Positions 1-7,700 of a stretch of 64,000 bases of DNA are shown in pieces. The stretch is from Alphaproteobacteria bacterium. Its GTDB lineage: Bacteria > Pseudomonadota > Alphaproteobacteria > Acetobacterales > Acetobacteraceae. The translations under genes and the position numbers were made by a program. The stretch covers positions 62,001 through 126,000 of the forward strand of contig VGDM01000001.1 in NCBI GenBank assembly GCA_016869715.1, given 5' to 3'. The notes under the pieces were generated by a model. The model was not told the origin of the DNA. It searched no databases and saw nothing but the letters and a program-made list of their open reading frames with translations. Numbering within the stretch: position 1 is the stretch's first letter; each line of letters starts with the position of its first letter.

Positions 1-393
1 GGAACAATAGATCAGCCGCGGATTGATCGGGCGCAAATCTTCATAGCCCAGGCCATAGCGCGCGAGTGTGCCGGTACGGAAATTCTCAATCAGCACATCC
101 GCCTTCGCCACAATGCGCTTCAGAATGGCGGCACCATTGGTTTGCGTGAAATCCAGGCTCAGCGAGCGCTTATTCCTATTAAGCGAAACGAAATAGGTAC
201 TGTCGTCACTGTTGGCAACGAAAGGCGGGCCAAGCGCGCGCAGATCATCGCCATTGCCCTGGCGTTCCAGCTTGACGATTTCCGCCCCCAGATCGCCCAG
301 CATTTGCGCGCAAAGCGGGCCCGCCACCACGCGGGTCAGGTCAATCACCCGTAGGCCCGTGAGCGCGCTGGGTTTGGGGAGTTCTGTCATCAT
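1..393 (-). CDS. Family III CoA-transferase (CaiB/BaiF), 3' part missing
   Basis: Reading the reverse strand from an ATG at 393 (a second in-frame ATG is at 390) gives about 131 residues before the window ends. The N-terminus contains GLRVIDLTRVVAGPLCAQML and then GAEIVKLE, SLNRNKRSLSLD and ADVLIENFRTGTL, which are hallmark stretches of the CaiB/BaiF family. These enzymes move CoA between a donor acyl-CoA and a free acid in the cytoplasm. The catalytic Asp region lies beyond the window edge. The start is only a few bases past the stop of the upstream acyl-CoA ligase, so it is the last visible gene of that minus-strand operon. It could be a second way of activating the operon's substrate. The substrate is not predictable. 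Confidence 0.85.
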   Translation of the reverse strand, partial: MMTELPKPSALTGLRVIDLTRVVAGPLCAQMLGDLGAEIVKLERQGNGDDLRALGPPFVANSDDSTYFVSLNRNKRSLSLDFTQTNGAAILKRIVAKADVLIENFRTGTLARYGLGYEDLRPINPRLIYCS

Positions 394-396
394 ACT

Positions 397-2007
397 TCAG
401 CCACCGCGCACCCGGGCGCGCAATTCGAATTTCTGGATCTTGCCCGTGGCGGTTTTTGGCAAGGGACCGAAGGTAATGTGGCGCGGCACCTTGAAGCCCG
501 CCAGATTGGCGCGGCAGAAGGCCACGATGCCATCACGATTCTCTGCCGCCCCCGGCTTCAACGTAATGAAGGCATGCGGCACCTCGCCCCATTTTTCATC
601 CGGATGCGCCACCACGGCGGCTTCCATCACATCCGGATGCCGATAGAGCGCTTCTTCTACTTCCAGGCTGCCGATATTTTCTCCGCCCGAAATCACAATA
701 TCCTTGGCGCGATCCTTTACCTCAATATAGCCGTCCGGATGCAGCACACCCAGATCACCGGTGCGGAACCAGCCATCCACGAAAACCGCTGCATTGGCTT
801 TGGGATTGCGCAGATAGCCCTTCATCACGGTATTGCCGCGAATGGAAATCTCGCCAATCGTTGCGCCATCGGCGGGTACGCGCGCGCCGCTTTCCGGATC
901 AATCACGGTCGCTTCTTCCAGCGTCGGCAAAGCCACACCCTGCCGCGCCATGAAGGTGGCTTTCTCCGGCAAGGGCAGATCATGCAAACCGGGCTGCCAG
1001 GCACATAGCAGCGATGGGCCATAGCATTCTGTCAGCCCATAAAGATGCGTGACATCGAAGCCAAGGGTTTCCATCGCCGCGATCACCGGTGATGGCGGTG
1101 CCGCACCGCCGGTTGCAATGCCAACCCGATGCGCGAAGCGGCGGCGCTGGTCTCCCGGCGCATGAATCAGCATGGTCAGCACCACCGGCGCAGCGCAGAG
1201 ATGTGTCACACCAAGTTCGGCAATCAGCGCAAAAATCCGCGCGGGCTCGACACGGCGCAGGCAGACATGGGTACCGCCTTGCAGCGTGACCGCCCAGGTA
1301 TAGGTCCAGCCATTGCAATGAAACATGGGCAGCGTCCAAAGATAGATGCTTTGTGCATTCAACCCGAATGAGAGCGCGTTACCGCAGGCATTCAGATAAG
1401 CGCCGCGATGATGCGCGACCACGCCCTTGGGATCACCCGTGGTGCCCGACGTATAGGAAAGCGAAATCGCGGCCCACTCATCCGTCGGCGGCGTCACGGG
1501 AAAGGCCGGGTCACCGCCCGCGATAAACTCCTCATAGGCAGTCGCTTCAATCACCGCACCGCCTGGGCCTTCCGGGTCATCAATGATGAGGATGCGCGGC
1601 GGGTTTGTCAGATCCCCCAAAACGGTATTCACCAGCACGGCAAATTCACGGTCCAGCAGCAATATCTTCGCGCCGCAATGGTCCAGAATGAAGCAGACCG
1701 TGGCGGCGTCCAGCCGCGTATTGATTGGGCACAGCACCGCATGCGCCATGGGCACGCCATTATGTGCTTCCAGCATTTCTGGAATATTCGGCAAGAGCGC
1801 GGCCACTACATCGCCCGGTACAATGCCCGCATTGCACAGGGCCGATGCCAGGCGGCGGCTGCGTTCAAAAAACGCGGCATAGGTGATGCGCCGCGCACCA
1901 TAAATAATGGCGATACGCTCGCCCCAAACATGCGCTGCGCGCGGCAGGAAAGAAACCGGCGAAAGCGGCACGTGATTAGCGGCTGTTTTCGGCAGATCGT
2001 CCAACAT
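397..2007 (-). CDS. AMP-dependent acyl-CoA synthetase (LvaE-like position)
   Basis: A 536-residue member of the ANL superfamily that would activate a carboxylic acid to acyl-AMP and then acyl-CoA in the cytoplasm. The P-loop-like motif YTSGTTGDPKG is at about residues 185-195. GWFRTGDLG and DRAKDIVISGGENI mark the hinge and C-terminal domain, and the catalytic lysine lies in PKTATGKIQK near residue 523. The length is normal for the medium/short-chain type. The gene starts 3 bp after the stop of the DUF6285 gene, so it is co-transcribed with the acyl-CoA dehydrogenase and APH-kinase genes. In P. putida the equivalent operon member is LvaE, which makes levulinyl/4-hydroxyvaleryl-CoA. That substrate is inferred from context only; AlkK-type fatty-acid ligases look much the same. 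Confidence 0.9.
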   Translation of the reverse strand: MLDDLPKTAANHVPLSPVSFLPRAAHVWGERIAIIYGARRITYAAFFERSRRLASALCNAGIVPGDVVAALLPNIPEMLEAHNGVPMAHAVLCPINTRLDAATVCFILDHCGAKILLLDREFAVLVNTVLGDLTNPPRILIIDDPEGPGGAVIEATAYEEFIAGGDPAFPVTPPTDEWAAISLSYTSGTTGDPKGVVAHHRGAYLNACGNALSFGLNAQSIYLWTLPMFHCNGWTYTWAVTLQGGTHVCLRRVEPARIFALIAELGVTHLCAAPVVLTMLIHAPGDQRRRFAHRVGIATGGAAPPSPVIAAMETLGFDVTHLYGLTECYGPSLLCAWQPGLHDLPLPEKATFMARQGVALPTLEEATVIDPESGARVPADGATIGEISIRGNTVMKGYLRNPKANAAVFVDGWFRTGDLGVLHPDGYIEVKDRAKDIVISGGENIGSLEVEEALYRHPDVMEAAVVAHPDEKWGEVPHAFITLKPGAAENRDGIVAFCRANLAGFKVPRHITFGPLPKTATGKIQKFELRARVRGG

Positions 2008-2010
2008 GGC

Positions 2011-2370
2011 TCAAGCCTTTCCCAAAACCCGAGGCGCGCTGATAGCGCATCGCATCCGTGAAGCTTCCCGCAACATCACGGCCACCTCCGCATGATGCGC
2101 ACTGCCGGGGTCAAAACGCCCAGCACGAATGGCGGCAGCCAAGGCATGATCCGATGCGTCAGCCGCACCCGTCAGGTGCTGCATAGTAGCGCGTGTTGCT
2201 GTCACCCAAGCATCATTCTGCGCCGCCTCTCGCGCCGCAATCGCCATGGCATTCGCAATCATGCGCGCAGTGAAAGCATCTGTGCCTGAAAGTTTTGGCA
2301 GGATTTCCTGCAACAGCGCGTCGCGTGCTGTTGCGAGCAATCCCGATCCCTCCGGGGCTTCACGCTGCAT
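2011..2370 (-). CDS. DUF6285 small protein (LvaB-like)
   Basis: A 119-residue soluble, Ala-rich helical protein with no catalytic motif. It starts with the conserved-looking stretch LLATARDALLQEILPKL and continues with AMAIAAREAA. I recognise it as the DUF6285 type that travels between an APH-type kinase and an acyl-CoA dehydrogenase. Its start overlaps the end of the upstream kinase gene by 11 bases, implying translational coupling. In the P. putida levulinate pathway, a protein of this size and position (LvaB) is needed with LvaA to phosphorylate 4-hydroxyacyl-CoA. A partner or activator role for the kinase is therefore the best inference. The family assignment is from memory of the pattern. 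Confidence 0.72.
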   Translation of the reverse strand: MQREAPEGSGLLATARDALLQEILPKLSGTDAFTARMIANAMAIAAREAAQNDAWVTATRATMQHLTGAADASDHALAAAIRAGRFDPGSAHHAEVAVMLREASRMRCAISAPRVLGKA

Positions 2371-3367
2371 GGGGCACCCCCGTCATGTTTAGGATTTCCC
2401 ACTCAAGCTCTGGCACGATATGGCCGGTCAGCGCCAATTCCAGGCTGGTTTCCTTGCCGGAGAGATGCCGCGCGGCTTGGTCAATCGCAATCACCGCCCA
2501 GCGAATATGCGCGGCCAATTCCCACCAGGTCACGCGCGCCGCATCCACGGCATGGCCAGCTTCCGCAGCGTAGCCAGCATAGAAAGCATCTCGCGCACCA
2601 ATGCCGCCCGCTTCAAGGGCGCTGCCGAAACGCCAGCATTTGGCGCTGAACCAGCCGAGGTCAGCATGCGGTTCGCCCCAGGCGGCGAATTCCCAATCCA
2701 ACACCGCCGTCACACCCGCTTCAGCCAACATCAGATTTCCGGTGCGAAAATCATTATGGTTCAGCACGGGCGGCAGCGGCGGCGGCGCGGAGCGTTCCAA
2801 ATGCCGCAAGCCCCATTCCAAAATCGGGCGCGGCATCGCTTGCCGATCAAGTGCCGCGCGCTGTTGTGCCACGAAGGCCAAGCAAGCATCATCAGGCGGC
2901 ATGCCCAAAAACGCCAAATCCACTCGTGGTGGCGTGATGCCATGAATGCGCGCCAATTCGCGCCCAAGCGCCCGCACAGCTTCGTCCCGCCCACCACAAA
3001 GCGTTTCGCTTTTCACCACGCGATGCCCCGCGGCAATGCCCTGCACGCGCCGCATGATGAAAAACGGGGCACCTAGAATGGCACCATCCTCACACAAATA
3101 AAGCGGCTCCGGCACCGTCACGCCCGCCAGAAAAGCGGCGTTCAATAGCGCGAATTCCGCTGATCGAGGAAGTGAAACCGCCAAGGTCGTGGCATTATCT
3201 GTGCGCAGCACCCAGGCTTCATCACGCCCGGCACACTTCACATCCAAGGCCCAATTCTGCTGAATGGCGCCGCCGGAAAGTAAGGTCATGGCACCAAGTT
3301 CAAGATCAGCAGCGCCAATTGCCCCGCGCAGCCAATCTGTCAGTTTTGCGCGCCGCGCCTCATCCAT
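2360..3367 (-). CDS. APH-family kinase, probable hydroxyacyl-CoA kinase (LvaA-like)
   Basis: A 335-residue aminoglycoside-phosphotransferase-fold protein. The catalytic loop NHNDFRTGN is at residues 203-211 and the metal-binding LDWEFA starts at 223. An upstream in-frame extension to 3496 exists, but the ATG at 3367 overlaps the stop of the acyl-CoA dehydrogenase gene by 8 bases and starts at the usual family N-terminus (MDEARRAKL). APH proteins next to acyl-CoA dehydrogenases are the bacterial counterparts of mammalian ACAD10/ACAD11, which phosphorylate the 4-hydroxyl of hydroxyacyl-CoAs. That role fits this operon better than antibiotic resistance. The ATP and metal residues are visible; the substrate is inferred. 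Confidence 0.85.
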   Translation of the reverse strand: MDEARRAKLTDWLRGAIGAADLELGAMTLLSGGAIQQNWALDVKCAGRDEAWVLRTDNATTLAVSLPRSAEFALLNAAFLAGVTVPEPLYLCEDGAILGAPFFIMRRVQGIAAGHRVVKSETLCGGRDEAVRALGRELARIHGITPPRVDLAFLGMPPDDACLAFVAQQRAALDRQAMPRPILEWGLRHLERSAPPPLPPVLNHNDFRTGNLMLAEAGVTAVLDWEFAAWGEPHADLGWFSAKCWRFGSALEAGGIGARDAFYAGYAAEAGHAVDAARVTWWELAAHIRWAVIAIDQAARHLSGKETSLELALTGHIVPELEWEILNMTGVPHAA

Positions 3368-4571
3368 GCTTGGGCGGGCCCCAGGCGAAGAAGGATGAAC
3401 CCTCTGCCCGTAGCGTATTGGCCAGCACCATGCGATGCACTTCTGATGCGCCATCAACCAGCCGCGCCTGGCGGGCATAGCGATACATCCATTCAATCAC
3501 CGTGTCCTTGGAATAGCCGCGCGCGCCAAGCAATTGCAGCGCCGTATCCACGGATTTTTGCAAGGCATCCGCGACCACGATCTTCGCCATGGAAACTTCC
3601 TTCCGCGCGAAGCCGCCCTGATCCAACACCCAGGCTGCCTTCATGGTCAGCAGCCGGCCAATCTCAATTTCCATCGCCGCCTGACCCACCAAGCCCTGCA
3701 CGCTTTCGCGGTCTATCAGCTTCATGCCGAAAGAATCACGCTGGCCGATGCGTTCCATGGCGATTTCCAAGGCACGCCGAGACAAGCCCAGCCACCGCAT
3801 GCAATGCGTCAGCCGTGCCACCCCAAGGCGCATTTGCGTAAGCTTCAGCCCATCGCCTTCGCCCATAAGCAAATGCTCATTCGGGATTTCCAACCCGTCG
3901 AATTCCAATTCGCAATGACCGCCATGTTCTTCCGGCCCCATGATCGGAATGCGCCGCATGATCTTCCAACCTGGTTGATCAGCGCTGAACAGAAAGGCTG
4001 AAAGCCCCTTGCGCGGGTCATCCGAAGTACGCGCGATGATGATGAAAATCTTGGCAGTACCAGCGCCGGTGATGAACCATTTCCGCCCGGTGATGCGCCA
4101 GCGATCATTCCCAACACGTTCTGCTTTGGTATAGGTCAGATTGGGATCGGAGCCACAGCCATCCGGTTCCGTCATGGCGAAGGCGGATTGCACATCGCCA
4201 TTCACAATCGGCTGCAACCAACGCGGCTTCATTGCTTCCGGTAAAATACGATCCAGGATCATCATATTGCCGTCATCAGGCGCGGCGCTATTGAACACCA
4301 CCGGCCCGAAGATCGAGCGGTTCATTTCCTCATAACAGGCTGCCATGCCAATACGCGGCAAGTCCTGGCCACCCAAGCGCTTCGACATTTGCAACGCCCA
4401 AAGCCCTTCCGCCTTGGCGGCCTTGCGCATTTCCGCCAGCACATGCGGCGCGATGTTTTCATGCTCATCGAAATTCGCGCGATCCGCTTCCAGCGGGATC
4501 AGTTTTTCATCCACAAAGCGGCGGATGCGCCGGCGCATATCATCAATTTCGGGGGGCAGAGAAAATTCCAT
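3360..4571 (-). CDS. Acyl-CoA dehydrogenase, ACAD10/11-like (LvaC-like)
   Basis: A 403-residue flavoprotein of the acyl-CoA dehydrogenase fold, starting at MEFSLPPEIDDMRRRI. The middle domain carries FAMTEPDGCGSDP and the beta domain ITGRKWFITGAG, both FAD/substrate-binding signatures. Ordinary dehydrogenases have the catalytic Glu in a YEGT-type motif near the C-terminus. Here the motif is VDGASEVHR, with Asp at about residue 373, resembling the ADGPDEVH form I recall for ACAD10/11. With the adjacent kinase it would eliminate phosphate from a 4-phosphoacyl-CoA and lead to a 3-hydroxyacyl-CoA. The long N-terminal extension of the open frame up to 5024 overlaps the upstream SDR in another frame and is discarded. 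Confidence 0.88.
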   Translation of the reverse strand: MEFSLPPEIDDMRRRIRRFVDEKLIPLEADRANFDEHENIAPHVLAEMRKAAKAEGLWALQMSKRLGGQDLPRIGMAACYEEMNRSIFGPVVFNSAAPDDGNMMILDRILPEAMKPRWLQPIVNGDVQSAFAMTEPDGCGSDPNLTYTKAERVGNDRWRITGRKWFITGAGTAKIFIIIARTSDDPRKGLSAFLFSADQPGWKIMRRIPIMGPEEHGGHCELEFDGLEIPNEHLLMGEGDGLKLTQMRLGVARLTHCMRWLGLSRRALEIAMERIGQRDSFGMKLIDRESVQGLVGQAAMEIEIGRLLTMKAAWVLDQGGFARKEVSMAKIVVADALQKSVDTALQLLGARGYSKDTVIEWMYRYARQARLVDGASEVHRMVLANTLRAEGSSFFAWGPPKHG

Positions 4572-4582
4572 GACACCAATAC

Positions 4583-5350
4583 CTAAAGCGGGTTGATCGA
4601 ATGGCCGCCATCCACGGTCACCACCGCGCCGGTCATATGCGCCCCGGCATCGGAAGCGAGCAGCAGAAGCGGCCCGGTAAGGTCCTCGGCAGCGCCAAGC
4701 CTGCGCTGCGGTATGCGCTTGATCATCGCCTGCCCTGGATCGGAGGCGAAGAACTCGCGATTGAGATCGGTCGCGATATAGCCAGGCGCAATCGCATTCA
4801 CCCGAATGCCATGGCGCGCCCATTCCACCGCCAAATGGCGCGTCATATGCAACAGACCAGCCTTCGCGGCGGTATAGCCAACCACACCCGGAGTGATGCG
4901 CTGCCCAAGGACGGAGGCGATATTCACCACCACGCCCGGGCGTTTGGCGGCCACCAGGCGCTTGGCGGCCTCCTGCGCTACCAGAAAGCAGCCGCGCAGA
5001 TTTACAGCCAGCACCCCATCCCAATCTTCCGCGCTTTGCTGCAGGGCGGGCTTGGTCACGGCGATACCGGCATTATTCACCAGAATATCGCAAGGAGCAG
5101 CAAAGGCGGCTTCCGTGGCGGCGAAGGCAGGTGCGATGGTCTCGGGCGCGGTCACATCCAAGGGCACGGATACCGCGCGCGCACCCAATTCGGCGACCAG
5201 CGCTGCCGTCGCGGCTTCGCGCCGCGCAGTCAAGGCCACGGAAGCCCCCGCGCCATGCAAAACACGCGCGAAATGCGCACCCAGCACGCCGGACGCACCA
5301 GTCACCAGTGCCACGCGACCCTGCAACGAGAACATGCTAGCAATATCCAC
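4583..5350 (-). CDS. SDR-family oxidoreductase (LvaD-like), first gene of the minus-strand operon
   Basis: A classical short-chain dehydrogenase of about 255 residues. It has the nucleotide-binding TGASGVLG, the structural NNAG motif (ILVNNAGIAV), the catalytic YTAAK in VGYTAAKAG, and a C-terminal TGAVVTVDGG. I place the start at a GTG at 5350 because GGGAGGAGG lies just upstream. An upstream ATG at 5374 would put that ribosome-binding site inside the gene, and an ATG at 5335 is also possible. It likely oxidises a 3-hydroxyacyl-CoA or reduces a ketoacyl intermediate with NAD(P)(H), the role of LvaD in the levulinate pathway. The gene is 11 bp upstream of the acyl-CoA dehydrogenase. Confidence 0.85.
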   Translation of the reverse strand: MDIASMFSLQGRVALVTGASGVLGAHFARVLHGAGASVALTARREAATAALVAELGARAVSVPLDVTAPETIAPAFAATEAAFAAPCDILVNNAGIAVTKPALQQSAEDWDGVLAVNLRGCFLVAQEAAKRLVAAKRPGVVVNIASVLGQRITPGVVGYTAAKAGLLHMTRHLAVEWARHGIRVNAIAPGYIATDLNREFFASDPGQAMIKRIPQRRLGAAEDLTGPLLLLASDAGAHMTGAVVTVDGGHSINPL

Positions 5351-5463
5351 CGCGCCTCCTCCCTCTTCTGCCAAGGGGTGCCACCGGGCGCGCGCCGGGG
5401 CAAGCCCTCAAGATAAGGCTACTTTTTGCGCCTAGACTAACCGCAGCATTGGGGGGGCAGACC
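5351..5463. promoter_or_regulatory. Divergent intergenic region between two catabolic operons
   Basis: This 113-bp gap separates the minus-strand lva-like operon from the plus-strand 5464-15849 run. It must hold promoters for both unless the genes are read from farther away. It is richer in A+T than its surroundings around 5410-5440. I see no convincing -35/-10 pair and no obvious operator palindrome. No regulator gene lies beside it. Confidence 0.45.
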
Positions 5464-6213
5464 ATGGCGGGCGAAACACGGGTAGCGCTGGTTACGGGCG
5501 CGCAGCAGGGGATCGGGGCGGCCGCCGCGCGTGCCTTGGCGGCGGTAGGGCATGATGTCGCGATCAACTGGCTGGATGATCAGGCCCAGGCAGACCAAGT
5601 GGCGGCCTCGGTCCGCGCTTCGGGCCGCCGGGCCACACTGATCCGGGGCGATGTCGGCACCGGAGCCGGCGCTGCTGCCCTGGTGGAACAGACCATCGCG
5701 GCGCTCGGGCGGATTGATGTGCTGGTAAATAATGCCGGCATTTTCCCGCGCGTGGAGTTTCTGGACATGACGGAAGCCGAATGGAACCGCGTGATTGCCG
5801 TGAACCTGAAGGGCAGCGCCTTTTGCGCCCAGGCCGCGGCGCGCGCCATGGTGGTAGCTGGGATCAAGGGGGTGATCATCAACCTGTCGTCATCCTCGGT
5901 CCGGGGGGCACCGCTTGGGGTGCATTATGCCGCGACCAAGGCCGGCATTGTTGGCGTGACAAGGTCCATGGCACTGTCGCTCGCTTCCAAGGGTATTCGC
6001 GTGAACGCCATCGCGCCGGGCCTGACCGATACGGCGCAGCCGCGCTACGGCAATAGCGAAGCCGAGCTTGCTGCGATGGCGCAGCAAATCCCGCTCAGCC
6101 GGATGGGGCGGCCGGAAGAAATCGCGGGTCTCATGGCCTATCTTGCGTCTGATCAAGCCGCCTGGATCACGGGTCAGGTCTATCACATCAATGGCGGCAA
6201 TTATCTGGCCTAG
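5464..6213 (+). CDS. SDR-family oxidoreductase, FabG-like
   Basis: A 249-residue short-chain dehydrogenase with TGAQQGIG near the N-terminus, VLVNNAGIF, a catalytic Ser run (LSSSSVRG), Tyr/Lys in YAATKAG, and the PLSRMGRPEEIA stretch common in FabG-like 3-oxoacyl reductases. The ATG at 5464 is preceded by a G-run that may serve as ribosome-binding site; an in-frame TTG at 5449 is less likely. It is divergent from another SDR at 5350 but clearly not a close duplicate. It opens a tightly packed run of eight plus-strand genes and probably acts on a hydroxy/keto intermediate of that pathway. Confidence 0.88.
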   Translation: MAGETRVALVTGAQQGIGAAAARALAAVGHDVAINWLDDQAQADQVAASVRASGRRATLIRGDVGTGAGAAALVEQTIAALGRIDVLVNNAGIFPRVEFLDMTEAEWNRVIAVNLKGSAFCAQAAARAMVVAGIKGVIINLSSSSVRGAPLGVHYAATKAGIVGVTRSMALSLASKGIRVNAIAPGLTDTAQPRYGNSEAELAAMAQQIPLSRMGRPEEIAGLMAYLASDQAAWITGQVYHINGGNYLA

Positions 6214-6233
6214 GCCCAGAAGCAGGAGGATCA

Positions 6234-6551
6234 ATGCGCCCTAGGCTGATCGCATGCATCTTGGCGGCTTTGCCCGGTATGGCCTTGGCGCAGATGGAGT
6301 CGGGCGACCCCTTTGCCGGCCAGCGCCTGGCCGCAATCTTGTGCGCCAATTGCCACCGCATCGCGCCTGCTGGCCCCGGCCCCGCGACCGATATCGCACC
6401 GAGCTTCGCCGCCATTGCCGCGCTGCCCTCCACAACTTCCAGGTCGCTGCGTGCCTATTTGCGCACGCCGCACGCAAATATGCCGGATTATCGCCTGAGC
6501 CGTGAGGAGCTGGATGATATTGTGGCTTATCTACTGACAGTTAGGCGTTAA
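6234..6551 (+). CDS. Small exported c-type cytochrome
   Basis: A 105-residue protein. A signal peptide (RPRLIACILAALPGMALAQ) is followed by a class I cytochrome c domain with one haem site, CANCH, at residues 37-41, and a likely distal ligand Met in the HANMPDY region. The C-terminal helix ELDDIVAYLLTVRR is typical. After export it would carry electrons in the periplasm. It starts 20 bp after the SDR gene with an AGGAGG sequence just upstream. No partner periplasmic dehydrogenase is visible in the operon, so its electron donor is unknown. Confidence 0.85.
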   Translation: MRPRLIACILAALPGMALAQMESGDPFAGQRLAAILCANCHRIAPAGPGPATDIAPSFAAIAALPSTTSRSLRAYLRTPHANMPDYRLSREELDDIVAYLLTVRR

Positions 6552-6619
6552 GCCCCGGCTCTGGCGCCCCCGCAAAACCGGGTCTACCATCCCCCTGTTT
6601 GAGCAAGGGGGAAGTGAAC

Positions 6620-7678
6620 TTGTCCGCAGTCAATAAACCATTCCGCGTCGCCTATCTGGAACGTGTGCCGCATCCGAGCTTTCTGGAGACCGCCGCCGCC
6701 GATCCCGCCTTGGAAGGGGTGCGGCTTTCCCTGGAAAATGGGGAAGAAGCGGCGCTGGCGGAACTCGCAACCTGTGATGGCTATTACGTGCGTGCGTCGC
6801 GCGATGAATTGCCCAAGGCGTTTCATGTGAATGATGCGTTGCTGCAGCGCCTGCCCAATCTGCTGATGGTGGGATCCCAGGGCGCGGGGTATGACACGAT
6901 CAACCCAGATTCCTGCACCAAGGCCGGCGTGCTGCTGGTGAACCAGGCCGGCGGTAATGCCGAAGCCGTGGCGGAACACGCGGTTGGCATGATGCTGGCG
7001 CTGATCAAAAAAATGCCGCAGACCCATGCCGCCATGCGCGCGGGTGAGGCGAAGAAGCGCGAAGTCTTCATGGGCAATAATCTGCTCGGCAAAACGGTGG
7101 GCGTGATCGGCATTGGCAATGTCGGGTCCCGCACCACAGCCATTGTGAAAGCCGCCTTCCATTGCAGCGTTTTGGCTTATGATCCCTATGTGGATGCCGA
7201 AACCGTGGCCAAGCGCGGCGCTGAAAAGGTGGAATTGGCCGAGTTGTTGGCGCAATCCGATATCGTCAGCGTGCATTGTCCGCTCACGCCCCAAAGCCGC
7301 GCCATTATTGATGCCAAGGCACTTGCCGGCATGAAGAAGGGCGCCATTCTGGTGACGACGGCCCGCGGTTCTATCCATGATGAGAACGCTGTGCTGGCGG
7401 CGCTAGAATCAGGCCAATTGGCCTCGGCGGGTCTCGATGTCTGGGAACAGGAACCGCCGCCCAAGGATCACCCACTATTGTGGCACCCGGCGGTGATTTG
7501 CACGCAGCATACCGCGGGTGTGACGCATGAAAGCCGTTCCATGATCACGCGCATTGCAGCGGAAGCCTTTTCCACCTGTGCTGCCGCCAAAATGCCGCCG
7601 CGCATCATCAACCCAGAAGTGAAGGGCCGTTTTGCGGCGCGCTATATGGCAGCGCGTGGCCGCGCGATTACGGATTGA
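6620..7678 (+). CDS. D-isomer-specific 2-hydroxyacid dehydrogenase
   Basis: About 352 residues of the D-2-hydroxyacid dehydrogenase family. The Rossmann motif is GVIGIGNVG. The substrate-binding and catalytic Arg is in TTARGSIHDENA, the Glu in the GLDVWEQEP region, and the proton-relay His in QHTAGVTHES. The reaction is NAD(P)H-dependent interconversion of a 2-oxoacid and a D-2-hydroxyacid. The start is uncertain. An AAGGGGG sequence at 6605-6611 best fits the TTG at 6620, while a GTG at 6614 and a TTG at 6599 are also in frame. Its place between the cytochrome and a transporter suggests it processes a 2-oxoacid made or imported by the same operon. Confidence 0.85.
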   Translation: MSAVNKPFRVAYLERVPHPSFLETAAADPALEGVRLSLENGEEAALAELATCDGYYVRASRDELPKAFHVNDALLQRLPNLLMVGSQGAGYDTINPDSCTKAGVLLVNQAGGNAEAVAEHAVGMMLALIKKMPQTHAAMRAGEAKKREVFMGNNLLGKTVGVIGIGNVGSRTTAIVKAAFHCSVLAYDPYVDAETVAKRGAEKVELAELLAQSDIVSVHCPLTPQSRAIIDAKALAGMKKGAILVTTARGSIHDENAVLAALESGQLASAGLDVWEQEPPPKDHPLLWHPAVICTQHTAGVTHESRSMITRIAAEAFSTCAAAKMPPRIINPEVKGRFAARYMAARGRAITD

Positions 7679-7700
7679 ACGCGCGTTTGGGTTCTTTTCT

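Noticed and set aside
2360-3367. Aminoglycoside resistance gene
   Set aside because: The APH fold is present, but the gene is embedded between DUF6285 and an ACAD10/11-like dehydrogenase, which points to acyl-CoA metabolism.
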